Positions 5,233 to 11,404 of a stretch of DNA of 11,536 nucleotides are shown one piece after another (within the stretch, counting starts at the first letter, position 1; each line of letters starts with the position of its first letter). A model generated the notes under the pieces. The model saw nothing but the letters and a program-made list of their open reading frames with translations, ran no database searches and was not told the DNA's origin. The translations under genes were made by a program, and so were the position numbers. Origin of the DNA: Christensenella sp. UBA941 (GTDB lineage: Bacteria > Bacillota > Clostridia > Christensenellales > UBA941); assembly GCA_002293365.1 (NCBI GenBank), contig DBDD01000194.1, positions 1 through 11,536 on the forward strand, in the 5' to 3' direction.

Positions 5233-5296
5233 GGTAAAATGCTATCAAATTGACATATAATGGCTAGGTATTTCCAGATTAGCGAGCATTTTAACC
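5233..5296. repeat. Inverted repeat enclosing a dispersed repeat copy
   Basis: GGTAAAATGCT (5233-5243) and AGCATTTTAACC (5285-5296) pair with one extra base. Between them lie TGACATATAATGG (5251-5263, minus strand CCATTATATGTCA) and the TTTCCAGA-type repeat shared with 3349-3369. This is the only stretch upstream of the methyltransferase unit with clear structure, so it may be its control region. Confidence 0.4.
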
Positions 5297-5343
5297 TATT
5301 ATGTTAGGGTATTGGTGAATGGCCGACTTCCTCCGCCAACGAG

Positions 5344-5379
5344 AAAAGCTCTTAATCTATAGAGATTCTGGGCTTTTTT
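5344..5379. terminator. Strong bidirectional terminator at the element boundary
   Basis: AAAAGCTC (5344-5351) pairs with GGGCTTTT (5370-5377), and AATCT pairs with AGATT inside it around an ATAG loop; six T follow on the plus strand and the A run gives U on the minus strand. No rightward gene ends nearby in the window, so it probably insulates the mobile element from the metabolic operon. Bases 5380-5570 are AT-rich and gene-free; they hold the perfect palindrome AACAAATTTGTT (5422-5433) flanked by ACATCAA (5413-5419) and TTGATGT (5440-5446). Confidence 0.75.
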
Positions 5380-5570
5380 AATGTTATTTAAGATATTTGG
5401 TTAAAGACGATCACATCAATAAACAAATTTGTTAGACGTTTGATGTTTGGACACGATCAGCGAACAGTTGATTTAAAAACTATTAATTGTAAGCAGCTAT
5501 ATAGGATAGACTATTATATGTACGAAAATACAAAATACACTCCAAATATCTATGATAATTAAAGAGTGGC

Positions 5571-5608
5571 GAATACTTTTTTTCATACTTGACAGAGAGA
5601 AAGTATTC
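5571..5608. repeat. 9-bp inverted repeat around the operon's -35 box
   Basis: GAATACTTT (5571-5579) and AAAGTATTC (5600-5608) are perfect inverted copies 20 bases apart that bracket the TTGACA box at 5589-5594. They may be binding sites for a second regulator, or the arms of a local hairpin. Confidence 0.45.
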
Positions 5609-5618
5609 GTGCTATATT
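5589..5618 (+). promoter_or_regulatory. Promoter of the transketolase/dehydrogenase operon
   Basis: TTGACA (5589-5594) and TATATT (5613-5618) are 18 bases apart. Transcription would start near 5625, leaving an untranslated leader of about 140 bases. The leader includes an imperfect 16-bp palindrome at 5671-5686 (ACGGCGCGCGCACCGT, one mismatched pair). No known riboswitch is recognised there. Confidence 0.75.
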
Positions 5619-5630
5619 TCAGAAGACATA

Positions 5631-5645
5631 AAACATCTGATGTTT
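5631..5645. promoter_or_regulatory. Candidate operator of the GntR/FadR-type regulator
   Basis: AAACATCTGATGTTT is a perfect 15-bp palindrome around a central T, about 6 to 20 bases downstream of the predicted transcription start, a classic repression position. The core CATC-N-GATG has the short odd-length form typical of FadR-subfamily sites. Assignment to the regulator encoded at 9564-10316 is inferred. A half copy, GATGTTT, lies at 5442-5448. Confidence 0.6.
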
Positions 5646-5764
5646 ATAGCGTGCATGTGTGGGGCCATACACGGCGCGCGCACCGTCTGACAGCAGGATA
5701 TGGATCTGAATTCTAACTATGGACGCGCGTTGACTTTTCATTTGAACAAAAAGACGGAGGTGAT

Positions 5765-6598
5765 TTGACTTTGAACGAACTGAAAGTAAAAGAACTATTT
5801 CAAATTGCACAGGGTCTGCGATTGGACGTGGTGAAGATGGTACACGATGCGGGGGACGGCCATCCCGGCCCGGCTCTGTCCATCGCGGATGTTATCACGA
5901 CGCTGTATTATAACGAGATGCGTATCGATCCGGCCAAGCCGCTTTGGGAGGATCGGGACAGGCTGATCCTTTCTAAGGGGCATGCTTGTCCCATCCTGTA
6001 CGCCACACTGGGGCGGCTGGGGTATTTCTCCGTGGACGAATTTGACGGCTTGCGCGATTTGGGGCGGATACTGCAAGGGCACCCCGTATTCGGGAAGACG
6101 CCCGGCGTCGACATGACGTCCGGTTCACTAGGCAATGGACTGTCCATAGGCGCGGGGATGGCTATTGCGGCCAAATACAACAAGAAGGACTATTATACCT
6201 ACGTTATACTCGGCGACGGCGAGATACAGGAAGGTATCGTATGGGAAGCGGCCATGTGCGCCAAGAAGTTCAAGCTGGATAATCTAATCGCATTTGTGGA
6301 TCTAAACGGCTGGCAAAGCGGAGGGACGACGGACGAGGTAAGCGGCGTAACGCCTATCTATGAAAAATGGGAGGCCTTTGGCTGGTATTGCCAAAGCGTA
6401 GATGGACATGATTACGCGCAAATATCCGACGCCATCGCAAACGCCAAGGCGCAAAGCGGGCGCCCGTCCATGATCGTGGCGAATTGTATCAAGGGAAAGG
6501 GCCTTTCCTATATGGAAAACGATAACGCGTGGCATAAAGGCGTGCCCACAGACGAACAACTTGCGATTGCATACCGTGAACTGGGAGGTGCCGTGTGA
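5765..6598 (+). CDS. Transketolase, N-terminal (thiamine diphosphate-binding) subunit
   Basis: It forms the cofactor-binding half of a split transketolase, a cytosolic enzyme that moves a two-carbon ketol unit between sugar phosphates. Visible landmarks are GDGHPG (about 31-36), SKGHAC (70-75), the SLGNGLSIGAGMA region (121-133) and the thiamine diphosphate/Mg2+ motif GDGEIQEG (150-157) ending at Asn181 in DLNGWQ; the family more often has DNNGLQ. Length (277 aa) is usual for the split form. The ribosome site GGAGGTGAT runs almost into the TTG at 5765; a second TTG at 5771 would have 10-base spacing and is a real alternative. The stop overlaps the start of the partner subunit. The operon context suggests a dedicated catabolic enzyme and not the housekeeping pentose-phosphate one. 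Confidence 0.92.
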   Translation: MTLNELKVKELFQIAQGLRLDVVKMVHDAGDGHPGPALSIADVITTLYYNEMRIDPAKPLWEDRDRLILSKGHACPILYATLGRLGYFSVDEFDGLRDLGRILQGHPVFGKTPGVDMTSGSLGNGLSIGAGMAIAAKYNKKDYYTYVILGDGEIQEGIVWEAAMCAKKFKLDNLIAFVDLNGWQSGGTTDEVSGVTPIYEKWEAFGWYCQSVDGHDYAQISDAIANAKAQSGRPSMIVANCIKGKGLSYMENDNAWHKGVPTDEQLAIAYRELGGAV

Positions 6599-7542
6599 TG
6601 AAGGACTATAAAGGGACGCGCGAAGCATTCACCATGGCGCTTATGGAGCTGGCGGAACAGGATCCGCGTTACGTGATGGTTTGCCCGGATTCCCTAAAAG
6701 CCATGCGGGCGACGGAATTCGCCGAGCGGTTCCCCGAAAGGTATATCGAGGTCGGCATTGCGGAGCAAAACGCGATGGCGGTCTGCACGGGGCTAGCCTC
6801 TTGCGGGCTGATACCATTTGTAGCCTCTTACTGCGGCTTTTTGACCATGCGCGCCTGCGAACAGCTTCGAACTTTTGTGGCGTATCCAAATATGAACGTT
6901 CGGATTATCGGCATTAACGGCGGGCTTTACGGCGGAGAGCGCGAAGGCGTTACGCATCAGTTCTTCGAAGACTTGGGCATAGTGCGCAGCATTCCGGGCA
7001 TCACCGTCGAGACTCCGGCGGACGAATCCCAGGTATATAAGGCTATCAAGGCAACGGCGCTTTTGGAAGGGCCGGTCTATATACGGTGCGGCAGCGGCCG
7101 CGAGCCGGTCGTATTCGATAGAAGCGAGCCCTATGAATTCGGCAAGCTGCACGTTGTCAGGGAATATGGCGAGGACGCCGTTCTATTTGCCAGCGGGTTT
7201 TTGATGAATCGCGCAATAGCGGCCGCGGATCAGCTTGCGCAAGAGGGCATAAAAGTCACGATGTGCGATGTGCACACACTTAAGCCGCTGGATACGGCGC
7301 ACACATCCGAACTTTTGTCCAGATGCGGCGCCGCCGTTACAGTGGAGGATCACAACATTATCGGAGGCCTGGGCAGCGCGATTGCGGAAACGGCTGCGAG
7401 CTATTGCCCAACCCCCGTGGAGAGAGTCGGTTTGTTGGATATATTCCCGTCCTCGGGCGAGGCGGAAGCGTTGACGGACTATTACGGAATGTCGGTTGAG
7501 AACATCAAGGCGGCCGTACGCAAGGCCGTTTCAAGAAAATAA
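6598..7542 (+). CDS. Transketolase, C-terminal subunit
   Basis: The partner of the preceding gene supplies the pyrimidine-binding domain, with the cofactor-activating Glu56 in GIAEQNA, the typical THQFFEDL segment (119-126), and a C-terminal transketolase domain ending near 314 residues. Active sites form between the two subunits. The ATG at 6598 overlaps the previous stop (TGATG) and has GGGAGG 9 bases upstream; a GTG one codon earlier is possible. Coupled translation would give equal amounts of both subunits. Related two-subunit enzymes include 1-deoxyxylulose-5-phosphate synthase-like and substrate-specialised transketolases such as the apulose-4-phosphate enzyme AptA/AptB; sequence alone does not say which sugar is used here. 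Confidence 0.92.
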   Translation: MKDYKGTREAFTMALMELAEQDPRYVMVCPDSLKAMRATEFAERFPERYIEVGIAEQNAMAVCTGLASCGLIPFVASYCGFLTMRACEQLRTFVAYPNMNVRIIGINGGLYGGEREGVTHQFFEDLGIVRSIPGITVETPADESQVYKAIKATALLEGPVYIRCGSGREPVVFDRSEPYEFGKLHVVREYGEDAVLFASGFLMNRAIAAADQLAQEGIKVTMCDVHTLKPLDTAHTSELLSRCGAAVTVEDHNIIGGLGSAIAETAASYCPTPVERVGLLDIFPSSGEAEALTDYYGMSVENIKAAVRKAVSRK

Positions 7543-7557
7543 GGAGGATTTAGCGAT

Positions 7558-8418
7558 ATGACGAAGATTTGCGTTGCTGTTATTGGAGCGGGCGGCAAAA
7601 TGGGTACCAGGACGTCCAAAAACCTGGCGAAGCTGCCGGAGGAATACGATTTACTGTTGGTGGAAAACGCCCCGCAGGGTATAGAGAGCATCCGGGCGAG
7701 AGGCCTTGAGGTGACCAGCGCGGAAGAAGCCATAGCGCGTGCGGAAGTGGTCGTGTTCGCCGTGCCGGATACGCTGATCAAAAAACTGTCGGCTATTTAT
7801 GTACCCCAATTGAAGCCCGGCACAGGGTTTTTGATTCTTGATCCCGCGGCGGCGGTGGCGAAGGAATTGACCTTGCGCGAGGATTGTACCTTTGGCGTGG
7901 CGCATCCTTGCCATCCGTCCTACCTGCTGGATCAGGATACGCCGGAAGCGCGCTCGGATCGTTTTGGCGGCGACGGCGGCAAGCAGGATATAGTGATGAG
8001 CAAGGTCGCCGGAGACGACGCCGTTTTTGAAAAGTGTAAGCTGGTCGCAAAGGCGATGTATGCGGCGGAGAACGCCTATGTCATGACCTCGGAACAGATC
8101 GCTTTCCTGGAGCCAACGCTAGTCGAACTGCTCGGGGCAACTTGCCTTTACGCCATGGCGGAAACGGTTGACGAAGCGGAGCGGCGCGGCATCGAGCGCG
8201 AAGCGGCCGTTTCCTTCCTAACGGGGCATATCTATAATCTTTCCTGCAACTTCCTGGGCTACATTCCCGGCAAGCCGCCTGTTTCCGACGCGTGCAAGGT
8301 CGCTATCGGGCTCGGCAACCGCTTGGTGCTTAGGGATGATTGGAAGCGTATCTGGGAGGACGATGTACTCGATAAGGTTATCGCTACGATGCTGCATCCG
8401 GACGCCCCACAGATATAG
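7558..8418 (+). CDS. NAD(P)-dependent dehydrogenase of the PGDH_C / ApnO-like family
   Basis: The N-terminus is a Rossmann fold with the dinucleotide loop GAGGKMG (10-16) and an acidic residue after the second strand (LLLVEN, about 32-37), which favours NAD. Further marks are VVFAVPD (65-71), a GVAHPCHPS segment (113-121) and an all-helical C-terminal domain (about 170-275) as in phosphogluconate-dehydrogenase-like enzymes. The family as I remember it includes D-apionate oxidoisomerase (ApnO), which oxidises a branched sugar acid with migration of a hydroxymethyl group; ordinary 3-hydroxyacid dehydrogenation is the simpler alternative. AGGAGG lies 10 bases before the ATG, right at the end of the transketolase gene. 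It probably oxidises the operon's sugar-acid substrate; the substrate itself is not known. Confidence 0.75.
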   Translation: MTKICVAVIGAGGKMGTRTSKNLAKLPEEYDLLLVENAPQGIESIRARGLEVTSAEEAIARAEVVVFAVPDTLIKKLSAIYVPQLKPGTGFLILDPAAAVAKELTLREDCTFGVAHPCHPSYLLDQDTPEARSDRFGGDGGKQDIVMSKVAGDDAVFEKCKLVAKAMYAAENAYVMTSEQIAFLEPTLVELLGATCLYAMAETVDEAERRGIEREAAVSFLTGHIYNLSCNFLGYIPGKPPVSDACKVAIGLGNRLVLRDDWKRIWEDDVLDKVIATMLHPDAPQI

Positions 8419-8456
8419 TATAATAGGATGAAGAAGTAATAACAGGAGGAATCGGC

Positions 8457-9413
8457 GTGAAAATTATCATCCTTGACGGCTATACGGAAAACCCGGGCGA
8501 CCTGAGCTGGGCGGGGCTGGAGGCCTTGGGAGAGCTTACGGTATATGAACGCACGCCCGCAAGCGAGGTGGCCAAGCGTATCGGCGACGCCGAGATCGTT
8601 TACACCAACAAGACCCCGATAACCAGGGAGACTATGGACGCTTGCCCGAACCTGAAGTTTATCGGCGTTCTGGCTACGGGCTATAATATCGTGGATGTGG
8701 CCGCCGCAAAGGAAAAGGGCATCCCGGTTACTAACATCCCTACCTACGGCACGGCGGCGGTGGGACAGTTTGCCATAGCCATGCTGCTGGAAATCTGCCA
8801 CCATGTCGCCCATCACAGCGACGCTGTGCATGAAGGCCGGTGGGCGTCATGTCCGGATTGGTGCTTCTGGGATTATCCGCTCATTGAGCTTGCGGAAAAG
8901 ACCATAGGCGTGATTGGTTTTGGCCGTATCGGCCAGACGACGGGCAGAATCGCAAAAGCCATGGGCATGAAGGTAATCGCCTATGACGCAGTGGAAAACG
9001 ACTCGGGCCGGGAAATCGGCCAATATGTGGATTTGGATACGCTGTTGAGGACGTCCGACGTGATCGCCTTGCACTGCCCGTTGTTTCCTGAGACGGAGGG
9101 CATTATAAATAGGGATACTATCGCCAAGATGAAGGATGGGGTAATTATCCTCAACAATAGCCGGGGGCCGTTGATCGTAGAGCAGGATCTCTGCGACGCT
9201 CTTAACAGCGGAAAGGTATTCGCGGCAGGCCTGGACGTGGTTTCAACCGAGCCGATCAAGCCGGATAATCCGCTGCTCAAGGCCAAGAACTGCCTCATTA
9301 CGCCGCACATCAGCTGGGCGCCCAAGGAAAGCCGCCAGAGGCTGATGGACGTCGCCGTAGAAAACCTGAGGGCATATCTCAGGAGCGAAGCCGTAAACGT
9401 GGTCAATCCGTAG
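8457..9413 (+). CDS. D-2-hydroxyacid dehydrogenase (hydroxypyruvate/glycerate type)
   Basis: It interconverts a 2-keto acid and a D-2-hydroxy acid with NAD(H) in the cytosol. The catalytic triad is complete: Arg236 in NNSRGPL, Glu265 in STEP and His284 in TPHISW. The Rossmann loop GFGRIG (154-159) with Asp177 at the end of the second strand favours NAD. The overall pattern matches Firmicutes glycerate dehydrogenase/hydroxypyruvate reductase (HprA-like) proteins, and 318 residues is the usual length. The GTG at 8457 has AGGAGG 7 bases upstream. Hydroxypyruvate is both a substrate of such enzymes and a known ketol donor for transketolases, which would link this gene to the first two; that link is an inference. 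Confidence 0.88.
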   Translation: MKIIILDGYTENPGDLSWAGLEALGELTVYERTPASEVAKRIGDAEIVYTNKTPITRETMDACPNLKFIGVLATGYNIVDVAAAKEKGIPVTNIPTYGTAAVGQFAIAMLLEICHHVAHHSDAVHEGRWASCPDWCFWDYPLIELAEKTIGVIGFGRIGQTTGRIAKAMGMKVIAYDAVENDSGREIGQYVDLDTLLRTSDVIALHCPLFPETEGIINRDTIAKMKDGVIILNNSRGPLIVEQDLCDALNSGKVFAAGLDVVSTEPIKPDNPLLKAKNCLITPHISWAPKESRQRLMDVAVENLRAYLRSEAVNVVNP

Positions 9414-9451
9414 ACCGCGAACTATCTGCCGCAAGATATACAACATTATCG

Positions 9452-9492
9452 ACGCCGCGCATGTCCCATGGCGACTTCAGCATGCGCGGCGT
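9452..9492 (+). terminator. 12-bp GC-rich hairpin after the metabolic operon
   Basis: ACGCCGCGCATG (9452-9463) and CATGCGCGGCGT (9481-9492) are perfect inverted copies with a 17-base loop, 38 bases after the last operon gene. The U tract is poor (TTGGTTG), so it may be a weak terminator, an RNA 3' end stabiliser or, less likely, an operator just upstream of the regulator's -35 box. Confidence 0.5.
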
Positions 9493-9495
9493 TGG

Positions 9496-9524
9496 TTGCT
9501 GAACTAGGCTGCGAGTGCTATAAT
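9496..9524 (+). promoter_or_regulatory. Promoter of the GntR-family regulator
   Basis: A perfect -10 box TATAAT (9519-9524) lies 17 bases after a weak -35 box TTGCTG (9496-9501). The predicted start falls about 33 bases before the regulator ATG, so the regulator can be expressed apart from the operon. Confidence 0.6.
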
Positions 9525-9563
9525 CAAACGACCATAAATATCTTAATGAACAGGAGACAGAAT

Positions 9564-10316
9564 ATGGGCGGCAAATGGGCGAATACGGCGGAGATAATCG
9601 GCGCCTTGAATCTGCCCCAACGCGATACGGCGGTCAACTACGTCGTAGATAGTATCATAGAATTGATCCGAGGGAAGAAATTACAGCCGGGCGACCGTCT
9701 TCCGGCGGAGCCCGAGCTTTGCTCATTGCTGAACGTAAGCCGCGGGTCGATGCGCGAGGCCATGCGCATTCTTTCGGTATACGGGCTAGTCGAGGTAAAG
9801 CGCGGCGACGGTACGTATGTGTCCAATTCGGAGGACAGCATATCATGGGATCCGCTATTTCTGAAGTTCATGCTGATCGCTCCTAGCGAAACCGAGATGA
9901 TCGAGCTGCGTAACGCGCTGGAGCGGGTGTTACTGACGATTGCAATACAACACGCTACCCAAGAGGATATCGAGGATATACGCATGGCGCACTACGCCAT
10001 GAAAATAGCCGTGGGAAAAAGGGAATCCAGCTTTGACGAGCTTGCAAAGATGGATATAGACTTTCATTTGACTGTTAGCAAGGCGACGCATAACCGCATG
10101 CTCAATAGCATCTATTGCTGCATAATGAATTATTTTTATCCGTATGTGCACAAGAGCTTGCAAGTATTGGAAAACTACGGGAATCAGGCGGTCAAGACGC
10201 ATGAGGCGGCGCTAAGCGCCATAGAAACGCGCGATTACGAGGCGTGCGAAAAGGCCGGCGGATATATCGTGAACGTTTGGGAATCGCTTGTATTCACACG
10301 GGATAACGACGAATAG
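9564..10316 (+). CDS. FadR-subfamily GntR transcriptional regulator
   Basis: A 250-residue ligand-responsive DNA-binding protein. Residues about 22-88 are the winged helix: YVVDSIIELIRGKKLQPGDRL, the recognition-helix region LLNVSRGSMREAMRIL, and the wing GLVEVKRGDGTYV. Residues about 110-240 are an FCD-type helical ligand domain with the metal-binding pattern Asp164-x3-His168 and a further His at 213; such domains often sense organic acids or sugar acids. The ATG at 9564 has AGGAG 7 bases upstream; in-frame starts further upstream lie before or at the promoter. It lies just downstream of the dehydrogenase operon on the same strand, and a suitable palindrome sits at the operon's start (5631-5645), so it is probably the local repressor, released by the pathway substrate or an intermediate. 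Confidence 0.9.
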   Translation: MGGKWANTAEIIGALNLPQRDTAVNYVVDSIIELIRGKKLQPGDRLPAEPELCSLLNVSRGSMREAMRILSVYGLVEVKRGDGTYVSNSEDSISWDPLFLKFMLIAPSETEMIELRNALERVLLTIAIQHATQEDIEDIRMAHYAMKIAVGKRESSFDELAKMDIDFHLTVSKATHNRMLNSIYCCIMNYFYPYVHKSLQVLENYGNQAVKTHEAALSAIETRDYEACEKAGGYIVNVWESLVFTRDNDE

Positions 10317-10336
10317 AGCGCTTGAGATTCGAACAC

Positions 10337-10374
10337 GGCGGCGATGGCGGCGATTTTTGGCGCATTTTTGGCGC
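10337..10374 (+). repeat. Short tandem repeats between regulator and tRNA genes
   Basis: Two 9-bp units GGCGGCGAT (10337-10345, 10346-10354) run into two 11-bp units ATTTTTGGCGC (10353-10363, 10364-10374). No stable terminator stem is evident here. They are probably slippage products without function. Confidence 0.5.
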
Positions 10375-10389
10375 ATGGGCGTTTGGGTC

Positions 10390-10418
10390 TTGACAAGCGA
10401 ATCGCGAGGTATTATACT
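10390..10418 (+). promoter_or_regulatory. Promoter of the tRNA cluster
   Basis: TTGACA (10390-10395) and TATACT (10413-10418) are spaced by exactly 17 bases, about 43 bases before the first tRNA. A GC-rich segment follows the -10 box, as often seen at stable-RNA promoters. Confidence 0.85.
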
Positions 10419-10460
10419 TCTGCCTACACGACGGGCCGAGCGCCATCGTCGTACACATAT

Positions 10461-10545
10461 GCGGGCGTGGCGGAATTGGCAGACGTGCCAGACTTAGGAT
10501 CTGGTGCCTAACGGCGTATGAGTTCAAGTCTCTTCGCCCGCACCA
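10461..10545 (+). tRNA. tRNA-Leu (anticodon TAG)
   Basis: The acceptor arms GCGGGCG and CGCCCGC pair perfectly, followed by discriminator A and an encoded CCA. The anticodon stem CCAGA/TCTGG encloses CTTAGGA, giving anticodon TAG. The long variable arm (class II) after the anticodon stem fits leucine. The T stem has one apparent T-T mismatch. First gene of a three-tRNA cluster. Confidence 0.95.
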
Positions 10546-10573
10546 TCGATAATTAGCCGCTTGCGGCTCTTTC

Positions 10574-10649
10574 GCGGGAGTAGCTCATTTGGTAGAGCGC
10601 CGCCTTGCCAAGGCGGAGGTAGCGGGTTCGAGCCCCGTCTTCCGCTCCA
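10574..10649 (+). tRNA. tRNA-Gly (anticodon GCC)
   Basis: This is a 76-base cloverleaf with acceptor GCGGGAG/CTTCCGC (one G-T pair), an anticodon stem CCGCC/GGCGG around TTGCCAA, the T-loop signature GGTTCGAGCC, discriminator T and an encoded CCA. Anticodon GCC reads GGC and GGT. Confidence 0.97.
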
Positions 10650-10680
10650 CTTTTATTTTTTTTGCCTGAAACCGACGCTT

Positions 10681-10754
10681 GCGGGTGTAGCTCAATGGTA
10701 GAGTTCCAGCCTTCCAAGCTGGCTGCGTGGGTTCGATCCCCATCACCCGCTCCA
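10681..10754 (+). tRNA. tRNA-Gly (anticodon TCC)
   Basis: This is a 74-base cloverleaf with acceptor GCGGGTG/CACCCGC (the 3' strand runs up to base 10750), anticodon stem CCAGC/GCTGG around CTTCCAA, the T-loop GGTTCGATCC, discriminator T and an encoded CCA. Anticodon TCC reads GGA and GGG, complementing the preceding glycine tRNA. Confidence 0.97.
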
Positions 10755-10779
10755 TAAAAATGCCTTAGTTTTAGGGCGA

Positions 10780-10806
10780 AAGCGGCTTTCGGGCCGTTTT
10801 TATTTT
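10780..10806 (+). terminator. Intrinsic terminator of the tRNA cluster
   Basis: AAGCGGCT (10780-10787) pairs with GGCCGTTT (10792-10799), including G-U pairs, around a stabilising TTCG tetraloop, then TTATTTT. It ends at the stop codon of the convergent membrane-protein gene. Confidence 0.85.
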
Positions 10807-11404
10807 ACTGTTTGTCGGTCGAAGCAATATAGTTTTTCGTATGCCGGCGATGCTCGGCGACAACGGCGGCGAAGCACGTTAGGAAAAGCGAGATGGACGC
10901 CTCGTCAAAAAAAAGACCGCCGCCCAGGATGGGGGAGACGTAGCCAAACACCGCAAAGTCGACCACGGCGAAAACGAGGTGCGCGAAAACGGGGCCGAAC
11001 AGCGCGCCGGACAACCGGGGCTTTATATTCCGCCCGCCAATAAACGCGCCGGCCGCGGCGAGGATCCCAGAAAATAACCCTGGTTCAAGCGGAGGCCGCG
11101 GCAATAATGTTTTAGCGCCAATCGCCAAAAGACCGCCGAGCGCCGCGGAAAGCAGCGTATAAACTTTAAACCGATCCTCCGCGAAAAGCAAAGCGGCCGC
11201 GAGCGCGATACAATAAAGGAAGCTCCACGAAACCGAAAAATCCTGAGAAAGCTTAATAGGCGCCAGCAGCGCAAAGGCGATTCCGGCAAAGAATATCATC
11301 GCCGCGTAGAGCCGGCGCAGCTTCAACCGCTTTAGCAGAGGTTCCAACGATGAAAACGGCAGCATGACGAGCGCTAAAACATGCAGCATCACTCCGATTG
11401 GCAT
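10805..11404 (-). CDS. Multi-pass membrane protein of unknown function (199 aa)
   Basis: I do not recognise a family. The protein is very hydrophobic, with about six to seven likely membrane segments (roughly residues 2-19, 31-49, 58-75, 82-99, 107-124, 134-155 and 166-183) separated by short basic loops such as LLKRLKLRRL, and a short hydrophilic C-terminus after EHRRH. No transporter or enzyme motif stands out. Glycine-rich segments in the second half (GAFIGG, ILGGG) suggest tight helix packing. The ATG at 11404 has AGGGGG 6 bases upstream. It converges on the tRNA cluster and stands alone within the window; its base composition matches the host-like right part. Bases 11405-11536 upstream are AT-rich and hold no gene I can support; no clear promoter was found. 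Confidence 0.75.
   Translation of the reverse strand: MPIGVMLHVLALVMLPFSSLEPLLKRLKLRRLYAAMIFFAGIAFALLAPIKLSQDFSVSWSFLYCIALAAALLFAEDRFKVYTLLSAALGGLLAIGAKTLLPRPPLEPGLFSGILAAAGAFIGGRNIKPRLSGALFGPVFAHLVFAVVDFAVFGYVSPILGGGLFFDEASISLFLTCFAAVVAEHRRHTKNYIASTDKQ

Larger units (their letters stand above)
1..5380. mobile_element. Part of a prophage, phage-plasmid or integrative element
   Basis: This stretch is AT-richer than the DNA to its right and carries genes typical of temperate phages or plasmid-like elements: an XRE repressor facing a run of tiny overlapping genes, a small tyrosine recombinase and two orphan methyltransferases. No structural, packaging, lysis, relaxase or replication gene is visible, so the type of element is open. 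The right limit is put at the bidirectional terminator at 5344-5379, because the sequence beyond belongs to a metabolic operon. That limit is an inference; no duplicated attachment site can be tested because the left end is outside the window. Confidence 0.6.

Noticed and set aside
5619..5810. Minus-strand 63-residue frame over the metabolic promoter
   Set aside because: It covers a promoter, operator and ribosome site of the plus strand and shows no family features.
6793..7152. Long antisense frames within the transketolase and dehydrogenase genes
   Set aside because: They are by-products of GC-rich codon usage on the coding strand, without starts, ribosome sites or recognisable motifs.
10288..10497. 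Plus-strand 69-residue frame running into tRNA-Leu
   Set aside because: It crosses the tRNA promoter and ends inside the tRNA gene, so it is not a real gene.
10461..10754. tRNA cluster as the attachment site of the mobile element
   Set aside because: The cluster is about 5 kb from the element boundary, all three tRNAs are complete, and I saw no tRNA fragment in the element part.
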